NCBI RefSeq assembly: GCF_963675165.1
Contig: NC_087377.1
Span: 948,501 to 1,012,500 of the forward strand
Direction: 5' to 3'
DNA: 64,000 nt
DNA from: Halichondria panicea
Taxonomy: Eukaryota; Porifera; Demospongiae; Suberitida; Halichondriidae
Shown: one piece after another, positions 20,678-32,333 of the stretch
Position numbering within the stretch: position 1 is the first letter of the stretch
Layout of the letters: the number at the start of each line of letters is the position of its first letter
Notes under the pieces: model-generated
Seen by the model: the letters and a program-made list of their open reading frames with translations, nothing else
What the model was told of the DNA's origin: nothing
Database searches by the model: none
Program-made: the position numbers and the translations under genes

Positions 20678-20983
20678 ATGGAGCTGGATATCTGGTGGAT
20701 ACTCCTCCAAAAGACCAGCAGCAATGGATCACGAGGAAAAGAGCATCGCAGCGAGTACAAGTGAGTGGCTAGTCATGATCAAAAGTGGACCACCTAGTAT
20801 AGTGTATAGGCTGCTTTAGATGACTGGCATTCAATATCTGCTAATAGATATCATTACTAGTGATCAAACTATACAGCCTCTGTGACAAATGCATCCATTG
20901 CTACACATTTGTTGATCCGTTACTTCATTGCGTACAGTGATGGAGAGCACGAGAGGGGCGGAGTCAGTGACAAGTTGCTATGA
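20678..20983 (+). CDS. Possible small two-exon reading frame (weak)
   Basis: The ATG at 20678 opens MELDIWWILLQKTSS. The exon ends at a GTGAGT donor (20759/20760), and a segment after GCGTACAG (from 20938) continues to TGA at 20981-20983, about 42 codons in all. No family is recognised and no second copy exists for comparison. It could be chance. Confidence 0.15.
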
Positions 20984-21029
20984 CAACATATGATGGAGGA
21001 GTTACAAGGTGACACTGTGGAGTTTGTGT

Positions 21030-21607
21030 ACAACCCATTGGACGTCTTGGACTCCAGATAAAGGAACACAATTAAGAAATAGTGAGTACTGCCGCGTGCA
21101 GAGTGTGACTCTTTCCCCCACCAAAACTGTGATCTGAGCATATCATGTGATAGGCCTTGTCTAGAGCTACAGAATGCATCTCTTAGTTTTGATATTGATT
21201 GCTTTTTAGTGAAGTTATGACCTCCTGAAAGTTGCTTAAATAATACATTTTATGGGGAAAGCGTTGTGTTAAATCAGGCCTAAGTTTGAGAGCCCTATAA
21301 CTTGTGTCAGTCTCCAAGATAATGTGTGTAATTAGTAGTGCTACAAGACTGTACATACACTATCAATTATTGCAGCTCAAGTTGATTTGAAGAAATAAAA
21401 ATGTTTAAGATAATAATTGTTATGGTGGAATTATCTACTAGTGAGTGAGTGGTCTGATTGTTCTCTCACTTGTTAGATTCGTGAGGGTCAGTTGTTCACT
21501 CTGTTGGATGCTGATGATGATCCACCCATTGGACGTCAGATAAAAATACAGTCGACCTAAGGAACAGTGAGTACTGCCGCGTGCAGAGTGTGACTCTTTC
21601 CCTAACC
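21030..21607 (+). pseudogene. 3' remnant of the T transposase gene
   Basis: The T1 3' region is recognisable: TTATTGCAGCTCAAGTTGAT near 21370 and the exon starting ATTCGTGAGGGTCAGTTG at 21477, ending TAAGGAACAGTGAGTACTGC. An older related piece (CCATTGGACGTC ... AATAGTGAGTACTGCCGCG) lies at 21035-21110. All catalytic exons are missing. The stretch 21120-21360 shows nothing recognisable. Confidence 0.65.
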
Positions 21608-21888
21608 AAACGTTTTGTAGTTTGTGCTTTTTGCGCTGTACTCCCCCCTTGCATGTGTGACTGTTTTTTGTAGTTTGTGCTTTTTGCGCTGTACTCCCCC
21701 CTTGCATGTGTGACTGTTTTTTGTAGTTTGTGCTTTTTGCGCTGTACTCCCCCCTTGCATGTGTGACTGTATTTTGTAGTTTGTGCTTTTTGCGCTGTAC
21801 TCCCCCCTTGCATGTGTGACTGTGTTTTGTAGTTTGTATGGTTTTTGCGCTGTACTCCCCTCTTGCATGTGTGACGGTGTTTAGTCAC
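21608..21888. repeat. 53-bp repeat, left of array B (5 units)
   Basis: Same unit and orientation as at 7858. The last unit carries the variant TGTATGGTTTTTGCGC. Confidence 0.95.
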
Positions 21889-22804
21889 TAGCAATAGTTT
21901 TACGTTCCCGTGAGTGGGTTCAATTCACTAGCAATAGTTTTGCGTTCCCATGAGTGGGTTCAATTCACTAGCAATAGTTTTGCGTTCCCGTGAGTGGGTT
22001 CAATTCACTAGCAATAGTTTTAAGTTGCCGTGAGTGCATGGGTTCAATTCACTAGCAATAGTTTTACGTTCCCGTGAGTGGATTCAATTCACTAGCAATA
22101 GTTTTACGTTCCCTTGAGTGGGTTCAATTCACTAGCAATAGTTTTGCGTTCCCGTGAGTGGGTTCAATTCACTAGCAATAGTTTTGCATTCCCGTGAGTG
22201 GGTTCAATTCACTAGCAATAGTTTTAAGTTGCCGTGAGTGCATGGGTTCAATTCACTAGCAATAGTTTTACGTTCCCGTGAGTGGGTTCAATTCACTAGC
22301 AATAGTTTTGTGTTCCCGTGAGTGGGTTCAATTCACTAGCAATAGTTTTACGTTCCCTTGAGTGGATTCAATTCACTAGCAATAGTTTTGCGTTCCCGTG
22401 AGTGGGTTCAATTCACTAGCAATAGTTTTGCGTTCCCGTGAGTGGGTTCAATTCACTAGCAATAGTTTTAAGTTGCCGTGAGTGCATGGGTTCAATTCAC
22501 TAGCAATAGTTTTGCGTTCCCGTGAGTGGGTTCAATTCACAATCCACTAGCAATAGTTTTACGTTCCCGTGAGTGGGTTCAATTCACTAGCAATAGTTTT
22601 ACGTTGCCGTGAGTGGGTTCAATTCACTAGCAATAGTTTTACGTTCCCGTGAGTGCATGGGTTCAATTCACTAGCAATAGTTTTACGTTCCCGTGAGTGG
22701 GTTCAATTCACTAGCAATAGTTTTACGTTCCCGTGAGTGGGTTCAATTCACTAGCAATAGTTTTGCGTTCCCGTGAGTGGGTTCAATTCACTAACAATAG
22801 TTTT
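21889..22804. repeat. 40-bp satellite, array B (about 22 units)
   Basis: Same unit as array A. A longer variant (TAAGTTGCCGTGAGTGCATG) appears near 22020, 22222 and 22469, i.e. about every five to six units, indicating a higher-order repeat. Confidence 0.95.
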
Positions 22805-23036
22805 GGTTTTTGCGCTGTACTCCCCCTTGCATGTGTGACTGTTTTTTGTAGTTTGTGCTTTTTGCGCTGTGCTCCTCCCTTGCATGTGTGACTGTGTTTT
22901 GTAGTTTGTGCTTTTTGCGCTGTACTCCTCCCTTGCATGTGTGACTGTGTTTTGTAGTTTGTGCTTTTTGCGCTGTACTCCCCCCTTGCATGTGTGACTG
23001 TGTTTTGTAGTTTGTGCTTTTTGCGCTGTACTCTCC
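22805..23036. repeat. 53-bp repeat, right of array B (4-5 units)
   Basis: Units directly follow CAATAGTTTTGG and run into a short CA tract at 23040-23062. The tract ends in CACAG and is followed by an exon-like segment (GAAGGAGCCTCCATCACAAC) with a GTACGC donor at about 23113. Confidence 0.9.
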
Positions 23037-23560
23037 CCACACTCACACACACACACACACACAGTGAAGGAGCCTCCATCACAACGCCAGCGATATTTCC
23101 ATAGTCATGATGAGGTACGCTAGGGGGTGTGGTCTCAGCTTGTGTGTGGGTGTGTGTGTAACTGTACATTATGCTGCATGTGAAATTGTCGTGTACTATA
23201 ATTATATAAATACGACCACTTTCCCTCATCCCCCATCTCTCTGTAGACACGCTGTTTCTTATAATCATGGACACTGATGGGATAAGTTGAAGATAATTAT
23301 TGTCAAGAAAGTAAACACAAGCCCGGCCCGTTACCAAGGAAACATGACAACATTGATCATCATTGAACATTTTTAGCCTATGCAGTCATAAAAATTAATA
23401 TTGTTGTATTTTTTAATTTCTATTGCTAAAAATTAATTATGACCAAGAGTGCATGCGCTCTTGTTATGACATAATAATAATTATTACAATAAAAGTGGTA
23501 AAGATCATTAACTATATAAGTAAGTAAGAATTATGTGTATTTTATAAACCTTACAGTCTC

Positions 23561-23628
23561 CATGAGAACCCGTGTCCTCTCACGAGATCTGATCTACTAG
23601 CCACACCCTTAACCACTAGGCCACACCC
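23561..23628 (-). repeat. tRNA-related SINE head (Pol III A/B-box remnant)
   Basis: The reverse strand reads GGTGTGGCCTAGTGGTTAAG (A-box TGGCNNAGTGG intact) and about 45 bases later GGGTTCTCATGG (degraded B-box). It does not fold into an intact tRNA, so I call a tRNA-derived SINE fragment. Copies at 30010 and 55952. Confidence 0.5.
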
Positions 23629-23911
23629 ATTCTTCACCAATCTGTGTATTATCAGGAGCTCATAAATAAGTTTAATTTTGATGACGGCTCTCTTCTGATA
23701 CTACACAGTTACAATACATTTATCATTGATAACATAGCTGGCATGTGCAATTGTGTGGACAGACATTGACTCAACAAAGCATTCACATCAGGTATAATTA
23801 TGGTGGATAGAGTGCTAGTAGTCACCACACAAACACTTATAATTGATAAAGAACAAATTAATTAAAAAATAAATGCCATCAGTCACAGTTTATAATGGCT
23901 AGAGGATATTG

Positions 23912-24097
23912 TCAGGCTAGAGTCACTTGCAGTCTTCCCTTGAGGTCCTCAGCAATGTCAGCTCTACTGATAACGGGAGACTCTAGAGCTGTTAACAAGT
24001 CCTCCAGTTGTGGACCACCTTGCAACCACTCTACGAGCATGTGTGTGAAACACTTGGTGACACTGTTGGGTCTTCTGGCATTCTCCTCAGCTATCAC
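23912..24097 (-). pseudogene. Orphan C-terminal Death-domain exon, copy 1
   Basis: Preceded on the minus strand by an AG acceptor. It opens VIAEENARRPNSVTKCF, continues MLVEWLQGG and LESPVISRADIAEDL, and ends at TGA after 62 codons counting the stop. This is the second half of a Death domain and is nearly identical to the last exon of gene B (56292-56477). No matching upstream exon lies in frame nearby; the next minus-strand family exons are in S2 beyond a piggyBac relic. It could be an unused duplicate or the terminal exon of a broken gene. Confidence 0.6.
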
Positions 24098-24480
24098 CTG
24101 CAGTGTACATTGTTATTATAATGACATCATTCTGCACTATCCAAGTTCTACGGTATATCGGCTGAAATTATGAATCATGTCAAGTTAATGAATTCAGTGG
24201 CCAACCAATTGCAACACAGCCACCCATACAACTAAAGAAACAAAACTACAACAGGGTTTCATACAGAGGGGGGGGGCCCTGGGATTTCCCACCCCCAGCC
24301 AAAATATCCCCCCCTTGAAATCTGAATATTAATGATGTCATAATAAAAATGTATATCCTTAAAAATGTCTACAATCTCGTGAAATTAATTTTATGCACAC
24401 AAAAAACCATGCACCTCAGATAACCATTCCTCAACAATTTTTCCGGGAAAGGACCCCCAGACCCCCCTCTAGACCAAGGA

Positions 24481-25957
24481 ACAAGTACAGCAGCCATTCA
24501 GTGTTAGGTAGTGCCAGACCATCAAACCATCGCCTTGTCCATCAATATATACACGACCATCAACCTACACAGAGAGCATAATTATGAGAGACTTGCCACA
24601 CAACATAGCTAGCTACTCATTTGTGTGTATGCTGTTACAGTGGCTCCTCCACACACAATCAACCTACACAGAGAGTATGAGAGACACTATACACAATGGA
24701 GCTACTTATCTTTTGATGTGAAGAGACATCGACCTACACACCAAAGAAGCCAGCCATACTTACTTATCTTTACTTATCTTTGATGTCTCCACACAAAACA
24801 GTCAAGAGCACTAATAAATGATAGTAGTGGGCGTTGAGATCTGAGCCCCTCCCCCACATCTCCAGTCAAGCCCCACCCCCTTCAGTACCTACATTATACA
24901 GTGATGAGGTTAGTAATCCTCCCTGGGTCCCAGAGCAGCATGGCTTGTTTGTACCTGGGGGAGAGAGGAGACAAAAGCAGTGAGAGAATGAAACACTAGT
25001 ACAGTATCTAGTAGGAGGAGCTGTGTGTGTGCATTGTGGCTGCAAGAGAACAAGCAAATGCATGGTTACATTGAGAGCGCAGTTCAAACAAAACCATCCA
25101 CTCCACACAATACAATACCAGCCAATCACCACCACAGCTGACAACCATCAGCCTAGTATTATCAATACACACACAATACATAATATTATAACACCAGACA
25201 ACAAAATTACACCCATAGCTGTTTGTGCTGTGCAAATCAATTCAACAGTGAAGACCACCAATTAATTCAGATCATTATTATCATCATAATACCAGACCAG
25301 GAATGAATGCACTCCTGACCAGACAAATCATTATAATTAAATCACACATCATCACCAAACCAGACTATGCAACAAAATTTCGCAACCACAACAACCAATC
25401 AAATCATCCACAGAAGGACCACCACCAGTAGTTTCCTTGCACAATATTTGGTTGCCAAAAATTAATGATGATCACCTTTGAGAAAAAATCACACACAAAA
25501 CAAACACCAAATTGCAAAACTTTTCTAAAAATTAAATTCTACACTATTTTTTACCCCTGGGAACAGCTGTTGTCTGCTAGACTCTTCCAGGGCTTACTGT
25601 GGAAAGCCCTTCTTGTTCACTCACTTTCTGGTCCCTTTTCTTACCATTGAATTTACTGTACAAAAATACTCCCACTCACTACTTTCAATCTGACATCTCT
25701 ACCTTACCAATAGGCTTCAGCTGCAGCTTCTCTTGGCTGCTAAAGAATCTGGGTGGGGTTGCTGCTGGACTGAAGCTAGGACGCCTTCTAATTCTATCCA
25801 CCGTCAAGGTACCCATATAAAGTAAAAAGCTTATATCATACAGAAATTTTTTTGATACAGACACTTGAATACTACTGTTGTTTTTATACCACCCAACAAA
25901 CACAAAATATTTATAACATGAACAAACATTTTTTAATAATAATATAGAGCTGCAGGC
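24481..25957. repeat. Block R, copy 2
   Basis: Counterpart of 13575-15079 with small deletions, e.g. near 24790 where ATAGCTGCA of copy 1 is lost. Non-coding. Confidence 0.8.
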
Positions 25958-27550
25958 ATGGCCAAGAGGCCACACTGGACCACGGAGGAGGTTCTTCTAC
26001 AAGACATCTTGAATGATGAGGAACCTGCAGAGGAGTGGGAAGAGGATATGGAAGAGGTAACAGCGGACAGGGATGAGCCAGTCATGCAGGGCAGTGACGA
26101 AGAATTTTCTGATTGGGATGAAGGTGGGGTCTAAAACTAAACTGAATACCGATATAATTTATTACAACGTACATGTAGAAATGGAGCCCCCGTCAACAGA
26201 CAGCAATCCTGCACAAGGTAAATTAAATTGTGACAGTGCCAATGAAAAGGGCCCTTAACGCGGCAATAATTAAATTAAGCTATAGGCCAATTTAGTAGAA
26301 ATAAAAAACATGGGCAAAAATTTTTTTTTCACAGGTGCGAACTTCAACCCTTCCTCTACCTACCTGTAAAAATTTGGGTCTCTACGAAGCTTTAAACAGG
26401 TCAAGCGCGGACGTTGAAGAAACTCACCGAACGCTCATTTTGAAATTTACTGTCTACGTGAGGCGAAATTCCCTATTATTGTTATATTTTTAACAATAAT
26501 TATTTATTAATAATTATAAGGTTAACAATTTGCTATTGATAAATCCTTTCCTAGACGACACAAGTGACGACACAAGTGGTCCAAGCGACTCGTCACACGG
26601 TTTGTGCAATGTTATGAAGTACAATTACAATCAGTTAGACTACCACACAAAACTAATGTACAGCTAATTATTATTACCCTCACATTTATTTAGGCAATGA
26701 GCAACCTACCTGGAGGAGTGAATTGCACACCCTGACTATCAAGTCATTTGAGTCAGCAGTAGGACCAACAGTGGATATCTCAGAGAGGCCAGAAGAAGTG
26801 TTTCTGCTATTTTTTAACAATGATCTGCAGGAACACATTGTGTGTGAGAGCAACAACTACGCTAGACATGTAATGGGAGAGGAGGCATACCGAACGTGGA
26901 CTCAACACACAGTTTAAGAGCTCTGGGCCTTCTTCGGATTCTCCATCCTCATGGGACTCAATCACCTGCCATCGATCAATGACTATGGAGCCGAGACCAC
27001 TATGCACCCATCGCCGATGTAATCTCAAGGCAGAGATTCCGTGATATCTCCCAGTATCTGCACTTCGTGGACAACGACCATCTTGTTCCACGAGGTGACC
27101 CCTCGTACAATCGGTTAGGGAAGATCCGCCCCCTCATTGAGCACCTGGGTGAGAGGTTCGAAGCTTTGTACAACCCTACACAGAATGTAGCAGTGGACGA
27201 AGCAATGATTAAGTTTCAGGGGCAGTCTTCCTTAAAGCAATATAATATGCCTATGAAACTGATCAAACGGGGGATCAAGGTATGGGTATTGGCAGATAGT
27301 GCTAACGGCTATTTCCACAAATTTGACATATACACGGGGAAGCAAAAGAAGAGACAGGTTGGACTTGGTGAGTATGTTGTCAAAACATGTGCCTGCAACC
27401 ACCAGCAAAGAGATGTAAACGGGGATGGTGTGCGTTCTGCTGGAAGGACTCCAACAAGAAGACTGACAGATGTAACGAGTGTGGTGTCTGGCTCTGCCAT
27501 GGTGGAAACCCAACATCAGACTGTTTCTATTTGTGGCATAAGAACTTGTA
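25958..27550 (+). pseudogene. PB2: internally deleted piggyBac-like relic
   Basis: Same start (MAKRPHWTTEEVL) and core as PB1. Three lesions: GTTGAAGAG of PB1 is GTTTAAGAG here, a stop after TQHTV at about 26915; one base is lost near 26984 (GACTATGGAGC); and about 750 bp are missing after GEYVVKT at about 27387. That deletion joins directly to the Cys-rich C-terminal segment in another frame and its ends share CAAAA in PB1, consistent with microhomology-mediated loss. The second and third catalytic Asp regions are gone. Its flanks are the same R and S sequences as PB1, so it arose by segmental duplication rather than a fresh insertion. Confidence 0.85.
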
Positions 27551-28371
27551 AATATTATAATTATTATCTTATTTACTGTTTATGATAATTATTATTTATT
27601 AGTACGGCTTCATTATAGTCACATGATGTACGCTAATGATACACACTAATCATTATAATTATTTAAAGCAACAAAGCTACGCGTACATATATACGTACTG
27701 CATCGCTCGGTAGATTAATAATACACAGCCTATCACTCACCTTGTGACACGTACGTTTGGTTGACTGCTCCACCACCTGAGAATCACACGCATCTGTGAT
27801 CCAGCAATACTCTGTACACACAAAGAAAGATGATGAAGGGTTCTTAGTACTACAAATTCTAGATACAATGAAAGCACCGCAGGTGCTGATGCCTCGGTGG
27901 AGATACCAAAGCTACATAACATAAAGCTACTAATAGCTACTAATAGCACATGATAAACAATTTAATTTGCTGAGTTGGTAATGATCGACCATGATTGTTG
28001 TTAATGATGCCCAAAAGTTCAAGTCTAAAGCTGCATTCAAGTAGCAGAGCCTTGCAGCTCTCTTCTCACTCTTGCAGCTACCAATAGCTAGCGTTCTATA
28101 GTGCAGAGCTAACTACTAAGTAGAGTAGCAACACTCGGTAAACAAGTTTGGCTACGTGTTCTTCTGAAAAGGCTGCAATGGCATTCCAAGTAAGCAAAAC
28201 TAGGCATAACTCGAGAACGAAGCATTATTTGGCAAATCCACGAATTTAAATCCATGACTAGAAGCCTATAGAAACTCTTACTTGCACTTGATTCATCCTT
28301 GAGCAGCTGTAGCAGTCTACACGCACGCACGCACACACACACACACACACACTACCGTATTATACCTCGCT

Positions 28372-28383
28372 TGCGCATGCGCA
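28372..28383. promoter_or_regulatory. NRF1-like palindrome, S2 copy
   Basis: TGCGCATGCGCA in the same CCTCG...CGAGG context as at 18302; known as an NRF1 consensus in other animals. Confidence 0.3.
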
Positions 28384-29061
28384 CCGAGGCTATCTGCCAT
28401 TCAGGCTGTATTATTTTATCAAAGTGTATCATAGGCCCTAAAGAATACTCTAAACATCACTGCAGTCAACATACAGCTTAGGAAGCTTGGTAGAGCTGGG
28501 CCACTGCAAGTGTTTCTTCGTTCACAGTCACACACGAGATCACATTTGTATATAAGCCACACCTAGTACATACAGTACCTGCACATAAAAAAAGGTGAAG
28601 CAAAGCTTCTTAGGAGTTTAAACTCTACAGCTATGTGCTATATACCAAGCACAATAAGTATTAGACTGTATGAAGCTTCTAGAGAATCGAAAAAGCCAAG
28701 TAACAAAGTGGAATTATACACAACTACTACTTACCACTTGACAGAAGCAGATCACAGCCAAATTTTTGAGATAGTAAGCGATTCGGGCATCATCTTGTAG
28801 ATCTTTGACTGATCAACTTGAGCTGCAATAATTGATCGTGTATGTACAGTCTTGTAGCACTACTAAATACACACATTATCTCGCGCTGTTTCTGCAACAC
28901 AGTGGAAAGCTCGCGATGTTTTTATAACACAGCGGAAGGCTGCAAAAAAAATCAAGTCAATCAATAAAACATGACCAAATAAACAACTACAATGCTCCAC
29001 AAGGCTTCCTAGCCTAACATTCCTGCAAACATGCAAGCTACAAGCAAGCAAAGAAACTCAC

Positions 29062-29751
29062 CTCTTCCAGCAAGACACTGAGCTTCTTCTTCAAACGGGT
29101 CAGGTGGCATATCCGGCACCTGATCCCTTCAAACTTCAAAGGAACTGAGCTTCTGGAATTAACTGGATCTGAGAATATTCCAGGCCATTGACGTCAGAGT
29201 CTCAGTTTCAGAGCTGGAGGTAAAGCCTTTGAAGTGATCCTTTGACGAGGCCTTGAATTCCAATTCATTTTCAGTCCCTCTAACTCTGGGTCTTCTCTTG
29301 CTCCACTCGAAGGAAAGGCTCTTGTCCCTCAACTCTCGATCAGAGGCAAAGGACAGGGCAAGGAGGAACACATCATCTCCTTCGCTGACTTCCTGACAGT
29401 GTAACGTGTGGTAATGGATGTTAGTAGATACTCTTGCACACATGCATAATTATAACAAAATTACTCACTTCTGCAAACCAGCATTCTTGGTGATCGAGGA
29501 CTGAGAGAGATTTCACTGGTGCATGTATATAGCTCCATTAGTATGAGGACCTCGTGTACATCACTGGATATCTGCTTAGTAATGGATGAAATGTATGTCA
29601 CAGAATACGAGCAATCAGACAGAGCCTTGGTGACAGCAATCTCTTGTTTGGTGAGGTAGACGTCAGCATCATTGTTCACTGCCAGTCTCTTCAGAGCTAG
29701 CTTGCGTCCATTACTGGCTCTGACCACAAAGACGACATGCAGCAAAGCCAC
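29062..29751 (-). pseudogene. Kinase N-lobe / COR-gene chimera, copy 2
   Basis: The same three pieces as at 18993-19653. The first exon (29751-29469) carries the NAK-type N-lobe segment including LALKRLAVNN and HEVLILMEL, fused to CTSEISLSP. The second exon (from 29392) stays open longer than in copy 1 and reads ENELEFKASSKDHFKGFTSS, matching gene A exon 8 (HKLEFKASSRDHFKGFISC). The third piece, 29152-29062, reads RCRICHLTRLKKKLSVLLEE before GTGAGT. Relative to gene A the fused exon has 4 extra bases (CGAT after AGTCCT), so the frame into the donor is shifted. A TAA precedes the third piece. Probably not functional as a whole. Confidence 0.7.
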
Positions 29752-30009
29752 TTAGTGTGTGTGTGTGCGTGGGCGGGTGTGTGTGTGGGGGTGTGTGTGT
29801 GTGTGAGGGAGTGTAGGTACTGTACAGAGGATTGCGCTTGCAACAAAATTTATTGTTGTATTTTTTAATTTCTACTGAAAATTAATTATGACCAAGAGTG
29901 CATGCGCTCTTGTTATGACATAATAATAATTATTACAATAAAAGTGGTAAAGATCATTAACTATATAAGTAATTAAGAATTATGTGTATTTTATAAACCT
30001 TACAGTCCC

Positions 30010-30077
30010 CATGAGAACCCGTGTCCTCTCACGAGATCTGATCTACTAGCCACACCCTTAACCACTAGGCCACACCC
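30010..30077 (-). repeat. tRNA-related SINE head, copy 2
   Basis: Same A-box and degraded B-box as at 23561. Confidence 0.5.
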
Positions 30078-30357
30078 ATTCTTCACCAATCTGTGTATTA
30101 TCAGGAGCTCATAAATAAGTTTAATTTTGATGACGGCTCTCTTCTGATGCTACACAGTTACAATACATTTATCATTGATAACATAGCTGGCATGTGCAAT
30201 TGTGTGGACAGACATTGACTCAACAAAGCATTCACATCAGGTATAATTATGGTTAGTCACCACACAAACACTAGCTAGTATAATTGATAAAGAACAAAAA
30301 TTAATAATTAAAAAATTAATACCAGCAGTCACAGTTTATAATGGCTAGAGGACATTG

Positions 30358-30543
30358 TCAGGTTAGAGTCACTTGCAATCTTCCCTTGAGGTCCTCAGCA
30401 ATGTCAGCTCTACTGATTACGGGAGACTCTAGAGCTGTCAACAAGTCCTCCAGTTGTGGACCACCTTGCAACCACTCTACGAGCATGTGTGTGAAACACT
30501 TGGTGACACTGTTGGGTCTTCTGGCATTCTCCTCAGCTATCAC
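30358..30543 (-). pseudogene. Orphan C-terminal Death-domain exon, copy 2
   Basis: Differs from the 23912 copy by only a few bases and ends LKGRLQVTLT then stop. Acceptor, length and frame are intact, yet the nearest family exon upstream on this strand is the fragment at 36393-36557, beyond two transposable elements. Confidence 0.6.
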
Positions 30544-30988
30544 CTGCAGTGTACATTGTTATTATAATGACATCATTCTGCACTATCCAAGTTCTACGGT
30601 ATATCAGCTGAAATTATGAATCATGTCAAGTTAATGAATTCAGTGGCCAACCAATTGCTATACTAACATGCAACACAGCCACCCACACAACTAAAGAAAC
30701 AAAACTACTAACAGGGTTTCATACAGAGGGGGGGGCCTGGGATATCCCCCCCCCTAGAAATCTGAATATTAAAGATGTCATAATAAAAATGTATGACTTT
30801 TCTCCTTAAAAATGTCTACAATTTCTCATTAGACTAGTGAAATTAATTTTATGCACACAAAAAACCATGCACCTCAGATAACCATTCCTCAACAATTGTC
30901 CCGGGGAAGGACCCCAGACCCCCCTCTAGACCAAGGAACAAGTACAGCAGCCATTCAGTGTTAGGTATAGTGCCAGACCATCAAACCA

Positions 30989-32324
30989 AAGATATAGGAA
31001 GGGAAGGATTGGCAACGGTAGAAAATTTGAAGTCCGTGACACACTACGTCATTGGAATGCATCACTTTGCCTCTACTTTTGTTGCCTCCAAACTATGGCA
31101 ATAAAAATAACAGAGAGAACAAGTCATTATTAACTCTGAAAGAAGTCATTGATGACAGATGCAAGTTGACATCCCAAGAATCTGCCTCATGTTAAATACT
31201 GAGAGGGATTCTCAAAGTCAACAAGAAAGAGAGAAGCTCAGAAACAACACTTTAATACTTAGACAATACTGCTTGTGTTCATGTCCATTCTCACATTTGA
31301 TACGAGCTCTGGGCTTGTATGCACAAGAACTAGATAACATAGATAGACTGATAGTACTATAGCCATTAATTCTCTGTAACATGTTCTGTACGACATAAAT
31401 TTTTATTAATACCAAATTTTAATAAATTATCAACATTTCACAAGTCATATAAAGTTCTACTGCTGCTACTGCATGAAGTAGAGCTGGTGCTATACAACTG
31501 TACAGGTCTTTTGCATGTAACAAAGTCTTTCATTTCGTTTTTTAATTATGTAGCCCAAAATAGTCAATCAACTCTTCCTTCTTCAGCTTCATAAATTTCT
31601 TCCAGCATACTGATAGTACGATGAAGATCTAATAGTATGACTGTGTATGTGGGGAGGGGGGGCATATGAATGAGTTAGTAAAACACTGTGGCTTTCTATC
31701 CCAGTTCTGTTTCTTACTATATAAGCCGATAATCAGGCCTTACACCTCCAGTCATATTTTCTGCAACTGACAAAAATTTAAAGCACAAAACCTGTGCCAG
31801 TTGATGGACCTGACATTGATAAACACTCTCATAAAGTCAGTATAATTTTAAAAGCATGTGTGTTTCTTAAAAAGGGAGCATAAAACGTCAGATGAAATAA
31901 GCCATACGCAACACTACAACACATTCTAAACGGTATGAATAGGCGATTTTTGCCTTTCAGTAGATCAACCTACATACATACAACCAGGAAAACTTGAAGA
32001 ATAGTAATATGGATGAGTACTGTTTCTTAAAAAGGGATCAAACCTTGTAAAATTGTAGTTTTTCTGTAGTAAAAAATCTTTGTTTCTTTAGTTTTACAAA
32101 CTGGCAAGATAATCTAACTCTAAATAAAGCACAACATCAGTGTAACACCATGAGAGGTCATGAGGCACTAAAGGAAGACCACAACAGACTGTTTCTGCTT
32201 TTCGTGGGAATTCTGGCAGGAAAACAGGCGAGTCACGGATGGTTTCATTACAAAACTGCAGAAACACATGTAAAATGATCACGTGAACCACTTCCGTTGC
32301 CAATCCTTCCCTCCTATATCTATG
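30989..32324. mobile_element. 1.34-kb non-autonomous DNA transposon with 9-bp TSD
   Basis: Terminal inverted repeats: GATATAGGAAGGGAAGGATT on the left (30991) and, as reverse complement, GATATAGGAGGGAAGGATTG on the right (ending about 32320), both continuing to GGCAACGG. ATCAAACCA is present on both sides (30980-30988 and 32325-32333). Blocks R1 and R2 carry the uninterrupted site (GACCATCAAACCATC). No transposase frame inside; the longest frames are unrecognisable. A 9-bp duplication suggests Mutator-like mobilisation. Confidence 0.85.
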
Positions 32325-32333
32325 ATCAAACCA

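Larger units (their letters stand above)
23390..24480. repeat. Block W, copy 1
   Basis: Recurs at 29861-30979 and 55790-56870. Each copy holds a tRNA-like SINE head, one Death-type last exon on the minus strand and a G-run/C-run segment (GTTTCATACAGAGGGGGG) near its right end. Otherwise AT-rich and non-coding. Confidence 0.85.
27551..29860. repeat. Block S, copy 2
   Basis: Counterpart of 17454-19870 in the same orientation. It differs by short indels and a shorter ACGC/CA tract (28318-28353), and keeps the 20 bases that copy 1 lost in the COR-type exon. Confidence 0.85.
29861..30979. repeat. Block W, copy 2
   Basis: Counterpart of 23390-24480. It joins block S2 directly after a GT tract and is cut on its right by the 30989 element. 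Confidence 0.85.

Noticed and set aside
23561-23628. Intact tRNA gene
   Set aside because: The A-box is good, but the B-box is degraded and no acceptor stem pairs; better explained as a SINE head.
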